Numbered from the stretch's first letter, positions 8,482-18,124 are shown. The stretch: 64,000 bases of DNA from Salibaculum sp035270045 (GCF_035270045.1 NZ_DATFIP010000004.1:45288-109287), one strand, 5' to 3'. Notes: generated by a model from the sequence alone, not told the origin. Numbers and translations are program-made.

Positions 8482-9468
8482 ATGCCACGCAAACGCCTGA
8501 GTGTTGTCGTCACGCGACGGTTGCCCGAGGTGGTCGAGACCCGCATGAAGGAGCTCTTCGACGTTCAGCTGCGCGATGACGACAGTCCGATGACCCCCGA
8601 GGACCTGGCGCAATCGCTCCAGCATTGCGACGTGCTGGTGCCGACGCTGACGGACACCATCAACGCCGGGCTTCTGGGCCAGGCCGGAGAGCGGCTTAAA
8701 CTGATCGCCAACTATGGCGCCGGGGTGGATCATATCGACGTGGGCACGGCCCGCCAGCGCGGCATCCTGGTCTCCAACACGCCTGGCGTGGCCACCGAGG
8801 ACACTGCCGACATGACCATGGCGCTCATGCTGGCCGTGACGCGCCGCATCCCCGAGGGACTGGCGCGGATGCAGTCGGGCGAATGGAGCGGCTGGGCGCC
8901 GAACGCCATGCTGGGCGGACGGATCGCGGGGCGGCGGCTGGGCATTCTGGGCATGGGCCGGATCGGCCAGGCGGTTGCGCGCCGTGCGGCGGCCTTTGGC
9001 ATGCAGGTGCATTATCACAATCGCCGCCGCCTGCGCCCGGAAACCGAGGACGACTTGGGCGCCACTTACTGGGAAAGCCTCGACCAGATGGTCGCGCGGA
9101 TGGACGTGATCTCGGTCAACTGTCCGCACACGCCCTCGACCTTTCACCTGATGAACGCCCGGCGGCTCAAGCTGATGAAAGAGGACGCGGTGATCGTGAA
9201 CACCTCGCGCGGCGAGGTCATCGACGAGAACGCCCTGACACGGATGCTGCGCGCGGGCGAACTGGCCGGGGCGGGGCTGGATGTTTTCGAACACGGCAAC
9301 CAGATCAATCCGCGCTTGCGCGAGCTCAAGAACGTGGTGCTGCTGCCGCACATGGGATCGGCCACGCGCGAGGGCCGCATCGAGATGGGCGAGAAGGTGC
9401 TTTTGAACATCAAGACCTTTGACGATGGGCACCGGCCGCCCGACCAGGTTGTCCCGGCAATGCTTTAG
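8482..9468 (+). CDS. D-2-hydroxyacid dehydrogenase (glyoxylate/hydroxypyruvate reductase type)
   Basis: A 328-residue NAD(P)-dependent dehydrogenase that interconverts 2-keto acids and D-2-hydroxyacids such as glyoxylate/glycolate or hydroxypyruvate/D-glycerate. The Rossmann motif is LGILGMGRIGQAVARR. The catalytic arginine sits in NTSRGEVIDENAL, the glutamate in LDVFEHG and the histidine in LLPHMGSATREGR. IANYGAGVDHIDV at the substrate domain is also typical. The gene is single and divergent from the SH3-domain gene, followed by a 134-bp gap before panB. Substrate is inferred only to family level. Confidence 0.9.
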   Translation: MPRKRLSVVVTRRLPEVVETRMKELFDVQLRDDDSPMTPEDLAQSLQHCDVLVPTLTDTINAGLLGQAGERLKLIANYGAGVDHIDVGTARQRGILVSNTPGVATEDTADMTMALMLAVTRRIPEGLARMQSGEWSGWAPNAMLGGRIAGRRLGILGMGRIGQAVARRAAAFGMQVHYHNRRRLRPETEDDLGATYWESLDQMVARMDVISVNCPHTPSTFHLMNARRLKLMKEDAVIVNTSRGEVIDENALTRMLRAGELAGAGLDVFEHGNQINPRLRELKNVVLLPHMGSATREGRIEMGEKVLLNIKTFDDGHRPPDQVVPAML

Positions 9469-9602
9469 CGCCGCTCAGCGGGTCATGGGATGGGTCGAAA
9501 ACCGCATGAAGTCGTTGTCCGCATGTGCCCGGGCACCATGACCGGTGGTGCCAAGTAACTGGACTTGAGGAAAATTTTCAGCCGTCCGCACCGCGATCGG
9601 CG

Positions 9603-10415
9603 TTAGCGATAGACCTCGTCGGGCCCCGGAAAGGCGCGGGATTTCACGTCGTCGGCATAGGCTTTGACCGCCTCTTCGATCATCGGTCCAAGTTGGCCGT
9701 AGACCTTGACGAATCTCGGCGTCCAGGGGTTCAGGCCAAGCATGTCCTCGAGCACGAGGATCTGGCCGTCGCAGTTTTTCGAGGCGCCGATGCCGATGGT
9801 GGGGATATCGACGGCCTCGGTGATGCGGTTGGCCAGGTCCTCGACCACGCCTTCGACCACAACGGCAAAGGCGCCCGCCTCGGCGACCGCCTTGGCGTCT
9901 TCGACATGCACGCGCCAGGCGTCCTCGTCGCGGCCCTGCACCTTGAAGCCGCCCATCGTGTTCACCGATTGCGGGGTCAGGCCGACATGCGCCATCACCG
10001 GAATGCCGCGGTCCACGAGGAACCTGATGGTCTCGGCCATGCGTGCGCCGCCTTCCAGTTTGATCGCTTGGCACTGGGTGTCCTTCATGATCTTCGCGGC
10101 GTTGCGGAAGGCCATGTTGGGGCTTTCCTCGTAGGTGCCGAAGGGCATGTCCACCACGACCAGAGCCCGCTTGGTTCCGCGCACCACGGCCTTGCCATGC
10201 ATGATCATCAGGTCCAGCGACACGCCCAACGTGCTTTCCATCCCGTGCATCACCATGCCGAGGCTGTCGCCCACCAGGATGAAATCGGCGTGTTTGTCGA
10301 CCAGCGCGGCCGTATGGGCATGGTAGGAAGTCAGCGAGACGATCGGCTCACCGCCCTTGCGGGCGCGGATCTGCGGCACGGTCGTGCGCCGGACGGTTTC
10401 GGTCTGGGCGCTCAT
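9603..10415 (-). CDS. panB: 3-methyl-2-oxobutanoate hydroxymethyltransferase
   Basis: A 270-residue ketopantoate hydroxymethyltransferase, the first committed step of pantothenate synthesis. It transfers a hydroxymethyl group from 5,10-methylene-tetrahydrofolate to 2-ketoisovalerate. Family signatures are TSYHAHTAALVDKHADFILVGDS, VVDMPFGTYEES, IKLEGG and VMAHVGLTPQSVNTMGG. The ATG at 10415 overlaps the stop of panC (ATGA), so panC-panB form a coupled pair. Confidence 0.96.
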   Translation of the reverse strand: MSAQTETVRRTTVPQIRARKGGEPIVSLTSYHAHTAALVDKHADFILVGDSLGMVMHGMESTLGVSLDLMIMHGKAVVRGTKRALVVVDMPFGTYEESPNMAFRNAAKIMKDTQCQAIKLEGGARMAETIRFLVDRGIPVMAHVGLTPQSVNTMGGFKVQGRDEDAWRVHVEDAKAVAEAGAFAVVVEGVVEDLANRITEAVDIPTIGIGASKNCDGQILVLEDMLGLNPWTPRFVKVYGQLGPMIEEAVKAYADDVKSRAFPGPDEVYR

Positions 10416-11263
10416 GGGTGGACCTCCCTCTGGTCGATCAAGAGGACATGGTTGTCCCCGCTGCCGAATTCGGCGGATATCATGATGCCGACCGGCGCGG
10501 ACAGGCGGCCGGTGGCGGGCGTGAAATCGGGCAGCCGGACAATGTCCAGGCCCTTCAGCGTGGCGCGCGGCTCACCGGCGATGGTGTCCCTGATGGTCCG
10601 GGCAAGATCCTCGACCGTGGCCGCGCCCATGGACTGCGCCGCATCGAGCGCGCGCGCCAGGATGGGCGCAGCGGCGCGGTCTTCCTCTGTCAGGCGGCTG
10701 TTGCGGCTGGACATGGCCAGTCCGTCGGGTTCGCGCACGGTGGGGACGCCACGGATTTTCAGCGGCATGTGCAAGTCGCGCACCATGCGCTTGATCACGT
10801 GCAATTGCTGGTAGTCCTTTTCCCCGAAATAGGCGGCATCCGGCTGGCAGATGTTGAACAGTTTTGCGACCACGGTGGTCACGCCGCGGAAATGGCCGGG
10901 CCGGACGGCGCCGTGGAGGATGTTGGCCAGGCGCGTCGTCTCGACCACGGTCTCGTCGCCCTCGGGGTAGATCTCGCCGATCTCGGGGATCAGGACCGCG
11001 TCGATCCCGGCCGCTTCGAGGTGTTCCAGGTCCCGCGCTTCGGTGCGTGGATAGGTTTCCAGGTCGGCGGCCTCACCGAATTGCGTGGGATTCACGAAGA
11101 TCGTTGCCACGACCCGGTCATGCGCCGCCCGCGCTTCGCTTACCAGGGCCATGTGACCGTCGTGCAGCGCGCCCATGGTCGTGACCAGGCCGACACCCTC
11201 GCCGCTGGCGCGGAACCGGGCCACGGCGGCGCGGAGGTCGAAAACGGTGCGGCAGATCTGCAT
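10412..11263 (-). CDS. panC: Pantoate-beta-alanine ligase (pantothenate synthetase)
   Basis: A 283-residue ATP-dependent ligase joining pantoate and beta-alanine. The nucleotidyltransferase motif is TTMGALHDGHMALV; FVNPTQFGEAADLETYPRT, PGHFRGVTTVVAKLF, YFGEKDYQQL and MSSRNSRL are all family signatures. The frame remains open far upstream on this strand, but that is the shadow of the opposite-strand oxidoreductase; the ATG at 11263 gives the correct N-terminus (MQICRTV). It is the first gene of the panC-panB unit. Confidence 0.96.
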   Translation of the reverse strand: MQICRTVFDLRAAVARFRASGEGVGLVTTMGALHDGHMALVSEARAAHDRVVATIFVNPTQFGEAADLETYPRTEARDLEHLEAAGIDAVLIPEIGEIYPEGDETVVETTRLANILHGAVRPGHFRGVTTVVAKLFNICQPDAAYFGEKDYQQLHVIKRMVRDLHMPLKIRGVPTVREPDGLAMSSRNSRLTEEDRAAAPILARALDAAQSMGAATVEDLARTIRDTIAGEPRATLKGLDIVRLPDFTPATGRLSAPVGIMISAEFGSGDNHVLLIDQREVHP

Positions 11264-11593
11264 GGGCTGTCCCGGGCGGCGGCGTTGTGTGCCCCGAAGG
11301 CTTACACCGGGCCGGGCCGGGCGGGCAACCGCCGTAACCGGGGATGATCGGGAGCCCGATCCCGGGCCTCCGCAGGCTCTCAATTCACCAGCGGAGGATG
11401 ATCGCGCTGCCGCGTCGCGATCAGCGGAGCGACATGTGCGGTGGGCGCCGCCCCCGTCGCGCAATCTTCGACCCAAAAAAGCGGGGGCTGCAGGCGGGCG
11501 TCGGTTTTGGGCGGCGTGGCGTCGGCTGCACTTCGTGCGCTGCGCAGGATTTGCGGCATTGTAGCGGCGAAAACGCTTAGTGGAGTCGCGAAG
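11264..11593. other. 330-bp divergent intergenic region (panC / dimethylglycine-type dehydrogenase)
   Basis: No coding feature is supported here. The part next to panC is rich in CCGGG runs. The part next to the right-hand gene ends with GGAG at 11582-11585, eight bases before the ATG at 11594. Both promoters must lie here, but I see no convincing -35/-10 pair. Confidence 0.5.
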
Positions 11594-14092
11594 ATGAAAA
11601 CCAATGTCCGTGCGCTTGTCATCGGTGGCGGCGCCATCGGCACCTCGGTCGCCTATCACCTGGCTCGTGCGGGCTGGGATGACATCCTGCTGCTGGAGCG
11701 GGACGAACTGACCAGCGGCAGCACCTGGCACGCCGCCGGCCTTCTGCCGCTCTACAACATGTCCTACGCGGTCAGCCATATCCACGACTACTCGGTCAGG
11801 TTCTACAAGACCCTTGAGGAAGAGACCGGTCTGAACGCCGGGTTTTCTGTCGTGGGCAACCTGCGCATGGCCCGCACCCAGGACCGCATGGACGAATACA
11901 TGGTCTATGCCTCGACCGCCGAAACGGTGGGTATTCATTATGAATGGATGACACCTGCGCAGATCAAGGAAAGCTGGCCGCTGGTGAACACCGAGGACCT
12001 GAAGGGCGCGATTTACCACCCCGAGGACGGCTATATCAACCCGGCCGACCTGACCATGGCCATGGCCAAGGGCGCGCGCCAGCGCGGCGTGACGATCGAG
12101 CGCAAGTGGCAGGCCGACGGGTTCGAATGGAAGGGCGACCATTGGGACGTGACCTGCACCAGGATGGTCGAGAAGGGCGGCAACCTCGTGCCCAGCGACG
12201 AGCAGATCGTCATCTCGGCCGAGCATGTTGTCACCGCCAGCGGCAACCACGCGCAGCGCACCGCGCGACTTCTGGGCATCAAGAGCGCCGCGATCCCGGT
12301 CGAGCATCAGTTCATCGTCACCGATGCGGACCCGGCGCTGGTGGCCTGGCGCAAGGACAACCCCGAGCACCCGGTTCTGCGCGACGCTGACGCCAAGTGG
12401 TATGTGCGCGAGGAACGCGGCGGCTGGATCCTGGGGCCCTACGAGCTGAACGCGCCGGCCTGTTTCGAATACGGGGTGCCCGACACGTTCCGCGCTGACC
12501 TCTTCCCGCTGGACCTGGAGCGGATCGAGGAGGAATACATGTCCATGATCCATCGGATTCCGTCCACAGAAGAGGTGGGGTTGAAGGACGATTACAACGG
12601 CCCGATCTGCTACACGCCCGACGGCAACCCGCTGGTCGGCCCGGCCCCGGGTCTGCGCAACATGTGGCTGGCCGAGGGCTTTTCCTTCGGGATCACGGCG
12701 GCGGGCGGGACCGGTTATTATCTGGCGCAGATGATGGTCGAGGGCGAGGCCGAGATCGACATGGCGTCGCTCGACCCCAAGCGGTTCGGCGGCTGGATCA
12801 CGACCGAATACAGCGCCCGCAAGAGCGAAGAAGCCTACGAACATGTCTACATCCTGCACCACCCTGACGAGGAGCGTGAGAAGTGCCGCCCGCTGCGCAC
12901 CGCGCCCAGCTATGACCGGCTCAAGGCGCGCGGCGCGCAGTTCGGCTGCGTCAATGGCTTCGAGCGGCCCAACTATTTCGGCCCGCTGGAGGCGCCCGAC
13001 GGCTTCGACCATGACGCGCGCAGCTTCCGCCGCGGCGGCTGGTGGCAATACGCCGTGGACGAGGCCAAGGCGGTGCGTGAGGGCGTCGGGCTGCTCGATG
13101 CCAGCGCCTTCACCAAGCACACGGTCAAGGGGCCGGGCGCGACAGCCTTCCTCGACTGGTTCACTTGCAACAAGCTGCCCAAGGTGGGCCGCATCAACCT
13201 GACCTACGCGCTGACGCCGCAGGGAACGACGCGCACGGAATACACCATCGTGCGGCTGGCCCAGGATGAATACTACCTCGTCTCGTCGGGTGCGCTGACG
13301 GATTATGACGGCGATTACCTGCGCAAGTGCGCCGCGGACAAGGCATCGGAGTTCGGATACATCGCGGTTGAAAACGTGACCACGCAATACGGCGTCTTCG
13401 CCATTGCCGGGCCGAAATCGCGCGATGTCCTGGCCGAGGTCATCAAGGACGCCGAGCCCGGAACAGCCCTGTCGAACAAGCGGTTCCCCTGGCTGAGCGC
13501 GCGGCAGATCGAGCTGGGCATGTGCCCGGTCAACGCGATCCGGGTGGCCTATACCGGCGAGTTGGGCTGGGAATTGCATCACCCCATCGAAATGCAGAAC
13601 TACCTGTTCGACCTGCTTGAGGCGGCCGGCGAAAAGCACGGCATGAAGCTGGTCGGGGCACGGGCGCAGAACTGGTTGCGCCAGGAGAAGAGCTACCGCG
13701 CCTTCGGGCACGAACTTGGCCGCGACGCCACCCCGCTCGAAGCCGACCTGCCGCGCTTCGTGGACCTGTCCAAGGATTTCCAGGGCAAGATCGCGATGGA
13801 GGAGATCGGCCTGCGCACCAAGTGTTGCACGCTGCTGATCGATGGGCCCGAGGACGCGGACCCCTGGGGGGTCGAGGCGCTTTACGATGGTGACGAAAAG
13901 GTCGGGCGCCTGACTTCGGGCGGGTATTCAGTGCATTTCGGCAGGTCCATCGGCATGGGCTATGTCCGCCCCGAACTGGCCGAACCCGGCAACCGGCTGA
14001 AGATCAGGATGCTGGACCGGCTCTGGGATGCCGAGGTGGTGGTGGATTCGCCCTACGACCCAAAGAACGAGACAATCCGCACGGACGGGTGA
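11594..14092 (+). CDS. Dimethylglycine/sarcosine dehydrogenase-like FAD and folate protein
   Basis: An 832-residue two-part enzyme. The N-terminal DAO-type FAD domain (about 1-370) has VIGGGAIGTSVAYHLARAG and TSGSTWHAAGL, whose histidine (H46) matches the one carrying covalent FAD in mitochondrial dimethylglycine dehydrogenase. A middle FAO-type segment follows. The C-terminal half (about 430-820) is a GcvT-like folate domain, with GLLDASAFTKHTVKGPGA and RVAYTGELGWELH. Such enzymes oxidise N-methyl groups of dimethylglycine, sarcosine or related amines and pass the carbon to tetrahydrofolate. The true substrate is uncertain. The gene is monocistronic, with its own terminator. Confidence 0.88.
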   Translation: MKTNVRALVIGGGAIGTSVAYHLARAGWDDILLLERDELTSGSTWHAAGLLPLYNMSYAVSHIHDYSVRFYKTLEEETGLNAGFSVVGNLRMARTQDRMDEYMVYASTAETVGIHYEWMTPAQIKESWPLVNTEDLKGAIYHPEDGYINPADLTMAMAKGARQRGVTIERKWQADGFEWKGDHWDVTCTRMVEKGGNLVPSDEQIVISAEHVVTASGNHAQRTARLLGIKSAAIPVEHQFIVTDADPALVAWRKDNPEHPVLRDADAKWYVREERGGWILGPYELNAPACFEYGVPDTFRADLFPLDLERIEEEYMSMIHRIPSTEEVGLKDDYNGPICYTPDGNPLVGPAPGLRNMWLAEGFSFGITAAGGTGYYLAQMMVEGEAEIDMASLDPKRFGGWITTEYSARKSEEAYEHVYILHHPDEEREKCRPLRTAPSYDRLKARGAQFGCVNGFERPNYFGPLEAPDGFDHDARSFRRGGWWQYAVDEAKAVREGVGLLDASAFTKHTVKGPGATAFLDWFTCNKLPKVGRINLTYALTPQGTTRTEYTIVRLAQDEYYLVSSGALTDYDGDYLRKCAADKASEFGYIAVENVTTQYGVFAIAGPKSRDVLAEVIKDAEPGTALSNKRFPWLSARQIELGMCPVNAIRVAYTGELGWELHHPIEMQNYLFDLLEAAGEKHGMKLVGARAQNWLRQEKSYRAFGHELGRDATPLEADLPRFVDLSKDFQGKIAMEEIGLRTKCCTLLIDGPEDADPWGVEALYDGDEKVGRLTSGGYSVHFGRSIGMGYVRPELAEPGNRLKIRMLDRLWDAEVVVDSPYDPKNETIRTDG

Positions 14093-14116
14093 AACCATCC
14101 GTCAATGGTCCGGACC

Positions 14117-14145
14117 GGGCGCGCCCCGCGGGGCGCGCCCTTTTT
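14117..14145 (+). terminator. Rho-independent terminator after the dimethylglycine-type dehydrogenase
   Basis: A perfect 24-bp palindrome at 14117-14140 (12-bp half GGGCGCGCCCCG) is followed at once by TTTTT. It lies between two convergent genes and serves the rightward one. Only the right side has a T-run. Confidence 0.85.
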
Positions 14146-14150
14146 CATTC

Positions 14151-16508
14151 TTAGGCGCTTTGCCAGGTCAGCCCCGGCCGGTAGCGCGCGGCCACGCGAC
14201 CCTCGTCCAGCGCGAGCAGGTGCAGCCAGTGATTGTCGAAAAGCGCCCTGACCTCGGGATGGGCCTCCAGCACCGCCGTGATCGCGTCTTGCGGGGCCTC
14301 GATCAGGACAGACAGGCGTAGCGGCTCGTGACGCAGAGCCTCGCCGTCATGCACCGCCTGCCAGGGCAGGCCGGGGCGGAGGCGACCGCCGTTGCCCTGC
14401 ACGACGCCGATGCCGCTGGTGACATTGTGGATAAGCTTGTTGCCGCCGCCGAAAACCTCCGGTGCGACAGAGGACCCGTAGTATTGCAGGCTGATCCAAC
14501 TGGCCACCACGACCGGGGCGGTCAGGATCAGCTCCAGCGTCGAGAACCCTTCATCGGCACGCCAGTCATAGCTGTGCAGGAAGGCGCGTCCGCCCAGGTC
14601 GCGCCCCGCGGTTGCTGCGCGCGGGGCCGCGATGAAGGCGGCGCATCCTGCCAACCCCCATTCGGGACGCACTTCCGCCCAGTCAAGGGCACGCCGCGAA
14701 ATGGTGTCAGCTTGTGCGCCGGGCAGGGTCGGGGCGCGCTCGGCCCGGGCGATCCGGCTCGCCTGCGCCAGCCAGTCCTTGACAGGGGCCAGGTCGGCGG
14801 CCGCACTGTCCAGATCGTGCAGCGTCACCCTGTCGGTCGTGGTGTCGTGCAGCCCGGCAACGAAGAGCGTGTCCTCGGGCAGGGGCATCCCCCGCGCGGC
14901 CAGCCCGGCGCGCGTATCCGGGTCGTTGAGCAGCGCCGCCAGCATCCGCGCCGAGATCTCGCCGGTCTGGCCGCCGCAGGCGCCGCAGTGATAGGCGCTT
15001 TCGTGCGGGTTGTTGGTGACCTGTGCCCCGTGTCCCAACAGCAGCACGATCGGGGCGTGTCCCTCGGTCAGGCTCATGGCGCGCAGCACGGTTTCCGCGG
15101 TCTCGGCCTTGGCCTCGGGGCTCAGACCGCCGATCACCTGCGGGGCCGGATCGGGGGCGGCAGCCCTGTCCGGCCGACCCAGGGCTGCGCCCAGCAGTTT
15201 GCCCGCGTAAAGCGGCCCGGCCGCCTCGACGAAGGCGAAGGACGAGACAGCCGCCTGCCGGAACCGGCCCCAGGCCCTCTTGGCCCTGGCGGCGATCCGG
15301 ACGGCCTGTTCCGTTTCCGGGTCGGCAGCGCTGGTTGTTTCGACTGCCGCGCTAAGAAGGACCGGCAGATGCGCCTCGGCCAGGTCGGAGCCTTGCGCGC
15401 GATGCGACAGCGGCAGGCCGAAGAATCCGGCGAAACCGATGGTCTCGATTCCCGGGTCAAGGCTTTCCAGCGCCCGCCGGAAAACCTCGGACCGGACGTC
15501 GATACAGAAGGCCGCCTGAAGCGTGGGGCGCGTCGCCGCAGCAACGGTGCCGCCGTCCAGAGCTTGGGCCAGACGGCGCTGGTGTGCCCGTTCGGCGGCC
15601 TCCTGCAGCACGGCCAGCGTCACGTCGGTTTGCCCTGGCGCGACCGGCTCGGCATGGGCGGCGAGGGTTTCGGCCCAGCGGCCGGCCAGGTCGGGCAGGT
15701 GGGCAAGCAAGGCCTCTTCCCAGATCAGCCGGATCGCCAGAAGCGCGGCGGGTGTCGTGTCGGTTTCGCCGCGCTGCCCGGCCTGCCAGTGCAGCCAGCG
15801 TGCGTGCTGCGCCCAGCCGCCCATGTCCATGAAGAGCCGGTGAAAGACGGTCTCGGCGGCCGCGCCGGACAGGCCAAGGGACCGCGCGGCGCGTAGCGTG
15901 GCACGGTCGGCCGTGTCCGGTGCGCCCAGGACATGTGCGCAGAAGCCCTGCAATCCCGCGATCTCGGGGGTCAGGTCATGGGTGGCCCACTCGCGCCAGG
16001 CCGCGAAGGCCTCCTGGCCCGGCCGCGGTGACCAGAGCGCCTGCCCCCGGTCGAAATGTCCCGCCGCCCAAAGGCCCAGTGTCCGGTCGATGAGTCCGGG
16101 CCAGTCAGTGCCCGTCTCGCGTGCGGCCAGGTCGGCGAGGGTCGGCAGGGGCCCGGCCGGAGCATCGGGCGGGGCACCCTGGGCCAGGGCCTTGAGGGCG
16201 TCTATGTCCTCGGGTTTCCGGGGGCTTGTCGCCGCAGCCAGGGCCTGTGACAGGTCGGCATCCGTGATGCGCCCCTTCGCGATGGCATCGGCGTAGGCGC
16301 CAGGTGCCTGCGTCGCCCCGGCCCCGGCGACGCGGTGCAGCCTGGCCGAGGCCGTGGCAAGGTCTTCCTCTGCCTGCCCCAGGAAGGGGTTGACCGCCAC
16401 GGTTGCGGCCAGCGGAAAGGCCGGCGGCAGGGCACATGTGGCGGCCTCGACGGCTGACAGGATCTCGGATTGCTGTGCCGTGGTCGTCTCGTCGTGTTTC
16501 ATGAACAT
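14151..16508 (-). CDS. dabA: DabA: zinc subunit of the DAB inorganic carbon accumulation complex (DUF2309/UPF0753)
   Basis: A 785-residue protein of the DUF2309 family. In Halothiobacillus, DabA is a beta-carbonic-anhydrase-like zinc protein that works with membrane partner DabB to trap CO2 as bicarbonate in the cytoplasm. The known ligands have counterparts here: C335 and D337 in AAFCIDVRSE, and H493 and C508 in LLGHGAQVTNNPHESAYHC, with the expected 15-residue spacing of the last pair. The ATG at 16508 follows AGAGGGGACTGATCC. It sits 16 bp after dabB, in one transcript. DabAB activity in a probably heterotrophic host is inferred from the known system. Confidence 0.9.
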   Translation of the reverse strand: MFMKHDETTTAQQSEILSAVEAATCALPPAFPLAATVAVNPFLGQAEEDLATASARLHRVAGAGATQAPGAYADAIAKGRITDADLSQALAAATSPRKPEDIDALKALAQGAPPDAPAGPLPTLADLAARETGTDWPGLIDRTLGLWAAGHFDRGQALWSPRPGQEAFAAWREWATHDLTPEIAGLQGFCAHVLGAPDTADRATLRAARSLGLSGAAAETVFHRLFMDMGGWAQHARWLHWQAGQRGETDTTPAALLAIRLIWEEALLAHLPDLAGRWAETLAAHAEPVAPGQTDVTLAVLQEAAERAHQRRLAQALDGGTVAAATRPTLQAAFCIDVRSEVFRRALESLDPGIETIGFAGFFGLPLSHRAQGSDLAEAHLPVLLSAAVETTSAADPETEQAVRIAARAKRAWGRFRQAAVSSFAFVEAAGPLYAGKLLGAALGRPDRAAAPDPAPQVIGGLSPEAKAETAETVLRAMSLTEGHAPIVLLLGHGAQVTNNPHESAYHCGACGGQTGEISARMLAALLNDPDTRAGLAARGMPLPEDTLFVAGLHDTTTDRVTLHDLDSAAADLAPVKDWLAQASRIARAERAPTLPGAQADTISRRALDWAEVRPEWGLAGCAAFIAAPRAATAGRDLGGRAFLHSYDWRADEGFSTLELILTAPVVVASWISLQYYGSSVAPEVFGGGNKLIHNVTSGIGVVQGNGGRLRPGLPWQAVHDGEALRHEPLRLSVLIEAPQDAITAVLEAHPEVRALFDNHWLHLLALDEGRVAARYRPGLTWQSA

Positions 16509-16524
16509 GGATCAGTCCCCTCTG

Positions 16525-18063
16525 TCAGCCGGATTTGTTCAGCTTGAGCCCGCCGATTGCGCGGTCGAGCAGTGCATTCAGGTATAGCCCGTTGGCCAGG
16601 TGGACCCGCAGTCCCGCCGTTGCCGGGTGATGCGCCCAAAGCGGAAAGAGCGCCTGCGCCAGGGCCACCGCGCCGAAGGACGCCAGGGCCAGCAGGATCA
16701 GCGCCCAGCCCAGTGCCCCGGGTAGGGGGGCGTCGGGCAGCAACGGCGACCAGAGCGCCTCGGCCCCCGCCTGGAACGTGAAATAGGCCAACGCGGCGGC
16801 CAGGGAGGCGCCTGCCGTGCGCCGGGTCAGGGCCGCCGGCGCCATGTCGGCCAGCCCCTGGGCCACCAGATAGGCCACCCCGAAGATCAGGATCGCCCCC
16901 AATGCCAGCGCCTGCGGGGACTTTGGCCCCAACAGCACGGTGAAGCCGAACGCGATGACCCCGTAGAGCCCCAGTGCCAGTGCAAAGGCGCGTATCACCG
17001 CCCCCGGCCCGGGCACCGCCACGGGGCCGGGCCGCCGGAGAGAGGCGACGGTTGCCACCGCCCCGCCCGAGGACAGGAAGGCATGGGCCTTGTAGAGGGA
17101 ATGCGCCAGGATGTGCAGCACCGCCAGCGGCCAGAGCCCCAGCCCGCATTGCAGCAACATGAACCCCATCTGCGAAACGGTGGACCAGGCCAGCCCGGTC
17201 TTGATCGCGCTTTGAGTCAACATGACCGTCGCGCCGAAAAGCGCCGTGAACCCGCCCGTCATGACCAGCGCCGCCATCGCTCCCGGGCTGTGCTGGATCA
17301 GGCCAGCGCTCGTCACCAGCAGCACGCCGCCCGCGTTTATGATCCCCGCGTGCAGAAGGGCCGACACCGGGGTCGGCGCTTCCATCACCTCGGTAAGCCA
17401 GCCGTGCAGGGGAAAGGCCGCGGTCTTGAGCAGGCCGGCCATCACGATCAGGGCGATGGCCAGCTGGCCCGCCACACCGGGGCCCTCTTGTGCGACCATG
17501 GCGGAAAGTGTAGCCAGGTTCGCCGTTCCGAACGTCAGGGTCAGCAGGATCGTGGCCAGCACGAGTGCCGTGTCGCCGCCATGCCAGACAAGCGCGAACT
17601 TGGTGGCCGCGCGGCGTGCCTCGGGCCGGTCTGGGTAGAAGAGAAGAAGCCGTTTCAACCCCAGCCCCACGGCAATGGCCGCCCCGGCCATTACCCAGAG
17701 GCTGCCCGCCTGAACGAAGACCAGCACCGCCGCCAGCACCGCCAGCATGAGCCCATGAAAGGCGCCCTCGCGCGCCTCGCCGTCGAGATAACGCCGACTG
17801 TAGCGCATCACGACCCAGCCAATGAAGCCGACCAGCAGTGCCAGCGCCAAGCTGATTGAATCGGCGCGCATGGCACCGTTGATCGGCCTCTGCAAGACAA
17901 GCTGCACCAGCCCAGCGACGCACAGGGCCAGGGCGACCAGTGCCGCCCCCTCGGAAAGCCGTGGCAGGGCGCCAGGACGGCGACCGGGCCGGCGCAACGC
18001 CAGTGTTGCGGCGGCCAGCAGGACGCATGGGGCAAGAAAGGACAGCGATAGGGCGGATGTCAT
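16525..18063 (-). CDS. dabB: DabB: NuoL-like membrane subunit of the DAB inorganic carbon accumulation complex
   Basis: A 512-residue polytopic protein of the proton-translocating NADH dehydrogenase subunit 5 family. Typical segments are LLKTAAFPLHGWLTEVMEAP, TPVSALLHAGIINAGG and LAHSLYKAHAFLSSGG, with conserved lysine and histidine residues of the antiporter-like channel. There is no other complex I gene nearby, and dabA follows directly, so the DabB role is preferred over an Nuo or Mrp subunit. Its ribosome binding site is the longest perfect anti-16S match noticed in the window (GGAGGTGATCC). Confidence 0.9.
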   Translation of the reverse strand: MTSALSLSFLAPCVLLAAATLALRRPGRRPGALPRLSEGAALVALALCVAGLVQLVLQRPINGAMRADSISLALALLVGFIGWVVMRYSRRYLDGEAREGAFHGLMLAVLAAVLVFVQAGSLWVMAGAAIAVGLGLKRLLLFYPDRPEARRAATKFALVWHGGDTALVLATILLTLTFGTANLATLSAMVAQEGPGVAGQLAIALIVMAGLLKTAAFPLHGWLTEVMEAPTPVSALLHAGIINAGGVLLVTSAGLIQHSPGAMAALVMTGGFTALFGATVMLTQSAIKTGLAWSTVSQMGFMLLQCGLGLWPLAVLHILAHSLYKAHAFLSSGGAVATVASLRRPGPVAVPGPGAVIRAFALALGLYGVIAFGFTVLLGPKSPQALALGAILIFGVAYLVAQGLADMAPAALTRRTAGASLAAALAYFTFQAGAEALWSPLLPDAPLPGALGWALILLALASFGAVALAQALFPLWAHHPATAGLRVHLANGLYLNALLDRAIGGLKLNKSG

Positions 18064-18074
18064 GGATCACCTCC
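18064..18074 (-). promoter_or_regulatory. Exceptionally complete ribosome binding site of dabB
   Basis: On the transcript strand the 11 bases directly before the dabB ATG read GGAGGTGATCC, the full complement of the 16S rRNA 3' end (GGATCACCTCC). The core GGAGG is six bases from the ATG. This fixes the start codon and suggests very strong initiation when the mRNA is made. Confidence 0.75.
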
Positions 18075-18124
18075 GGAACGTTGGGTTGACCCCTCACCTA
18101 GCGACTGGCAAAGATAGAAAAAAT

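Noticed and set aside
10412..13711. A leftward open frame of 1099 codons
   Set aside because: Only its last 283 codons are panC; the rest is the antisense shadow of the FAD/GcvT gene and has no protein-like motif.
14328..15896. A rightward 522-codon frame opposite dabA
   Set aside because: Antisense shadow; dabA carries the zinc ligands and signature motifs.
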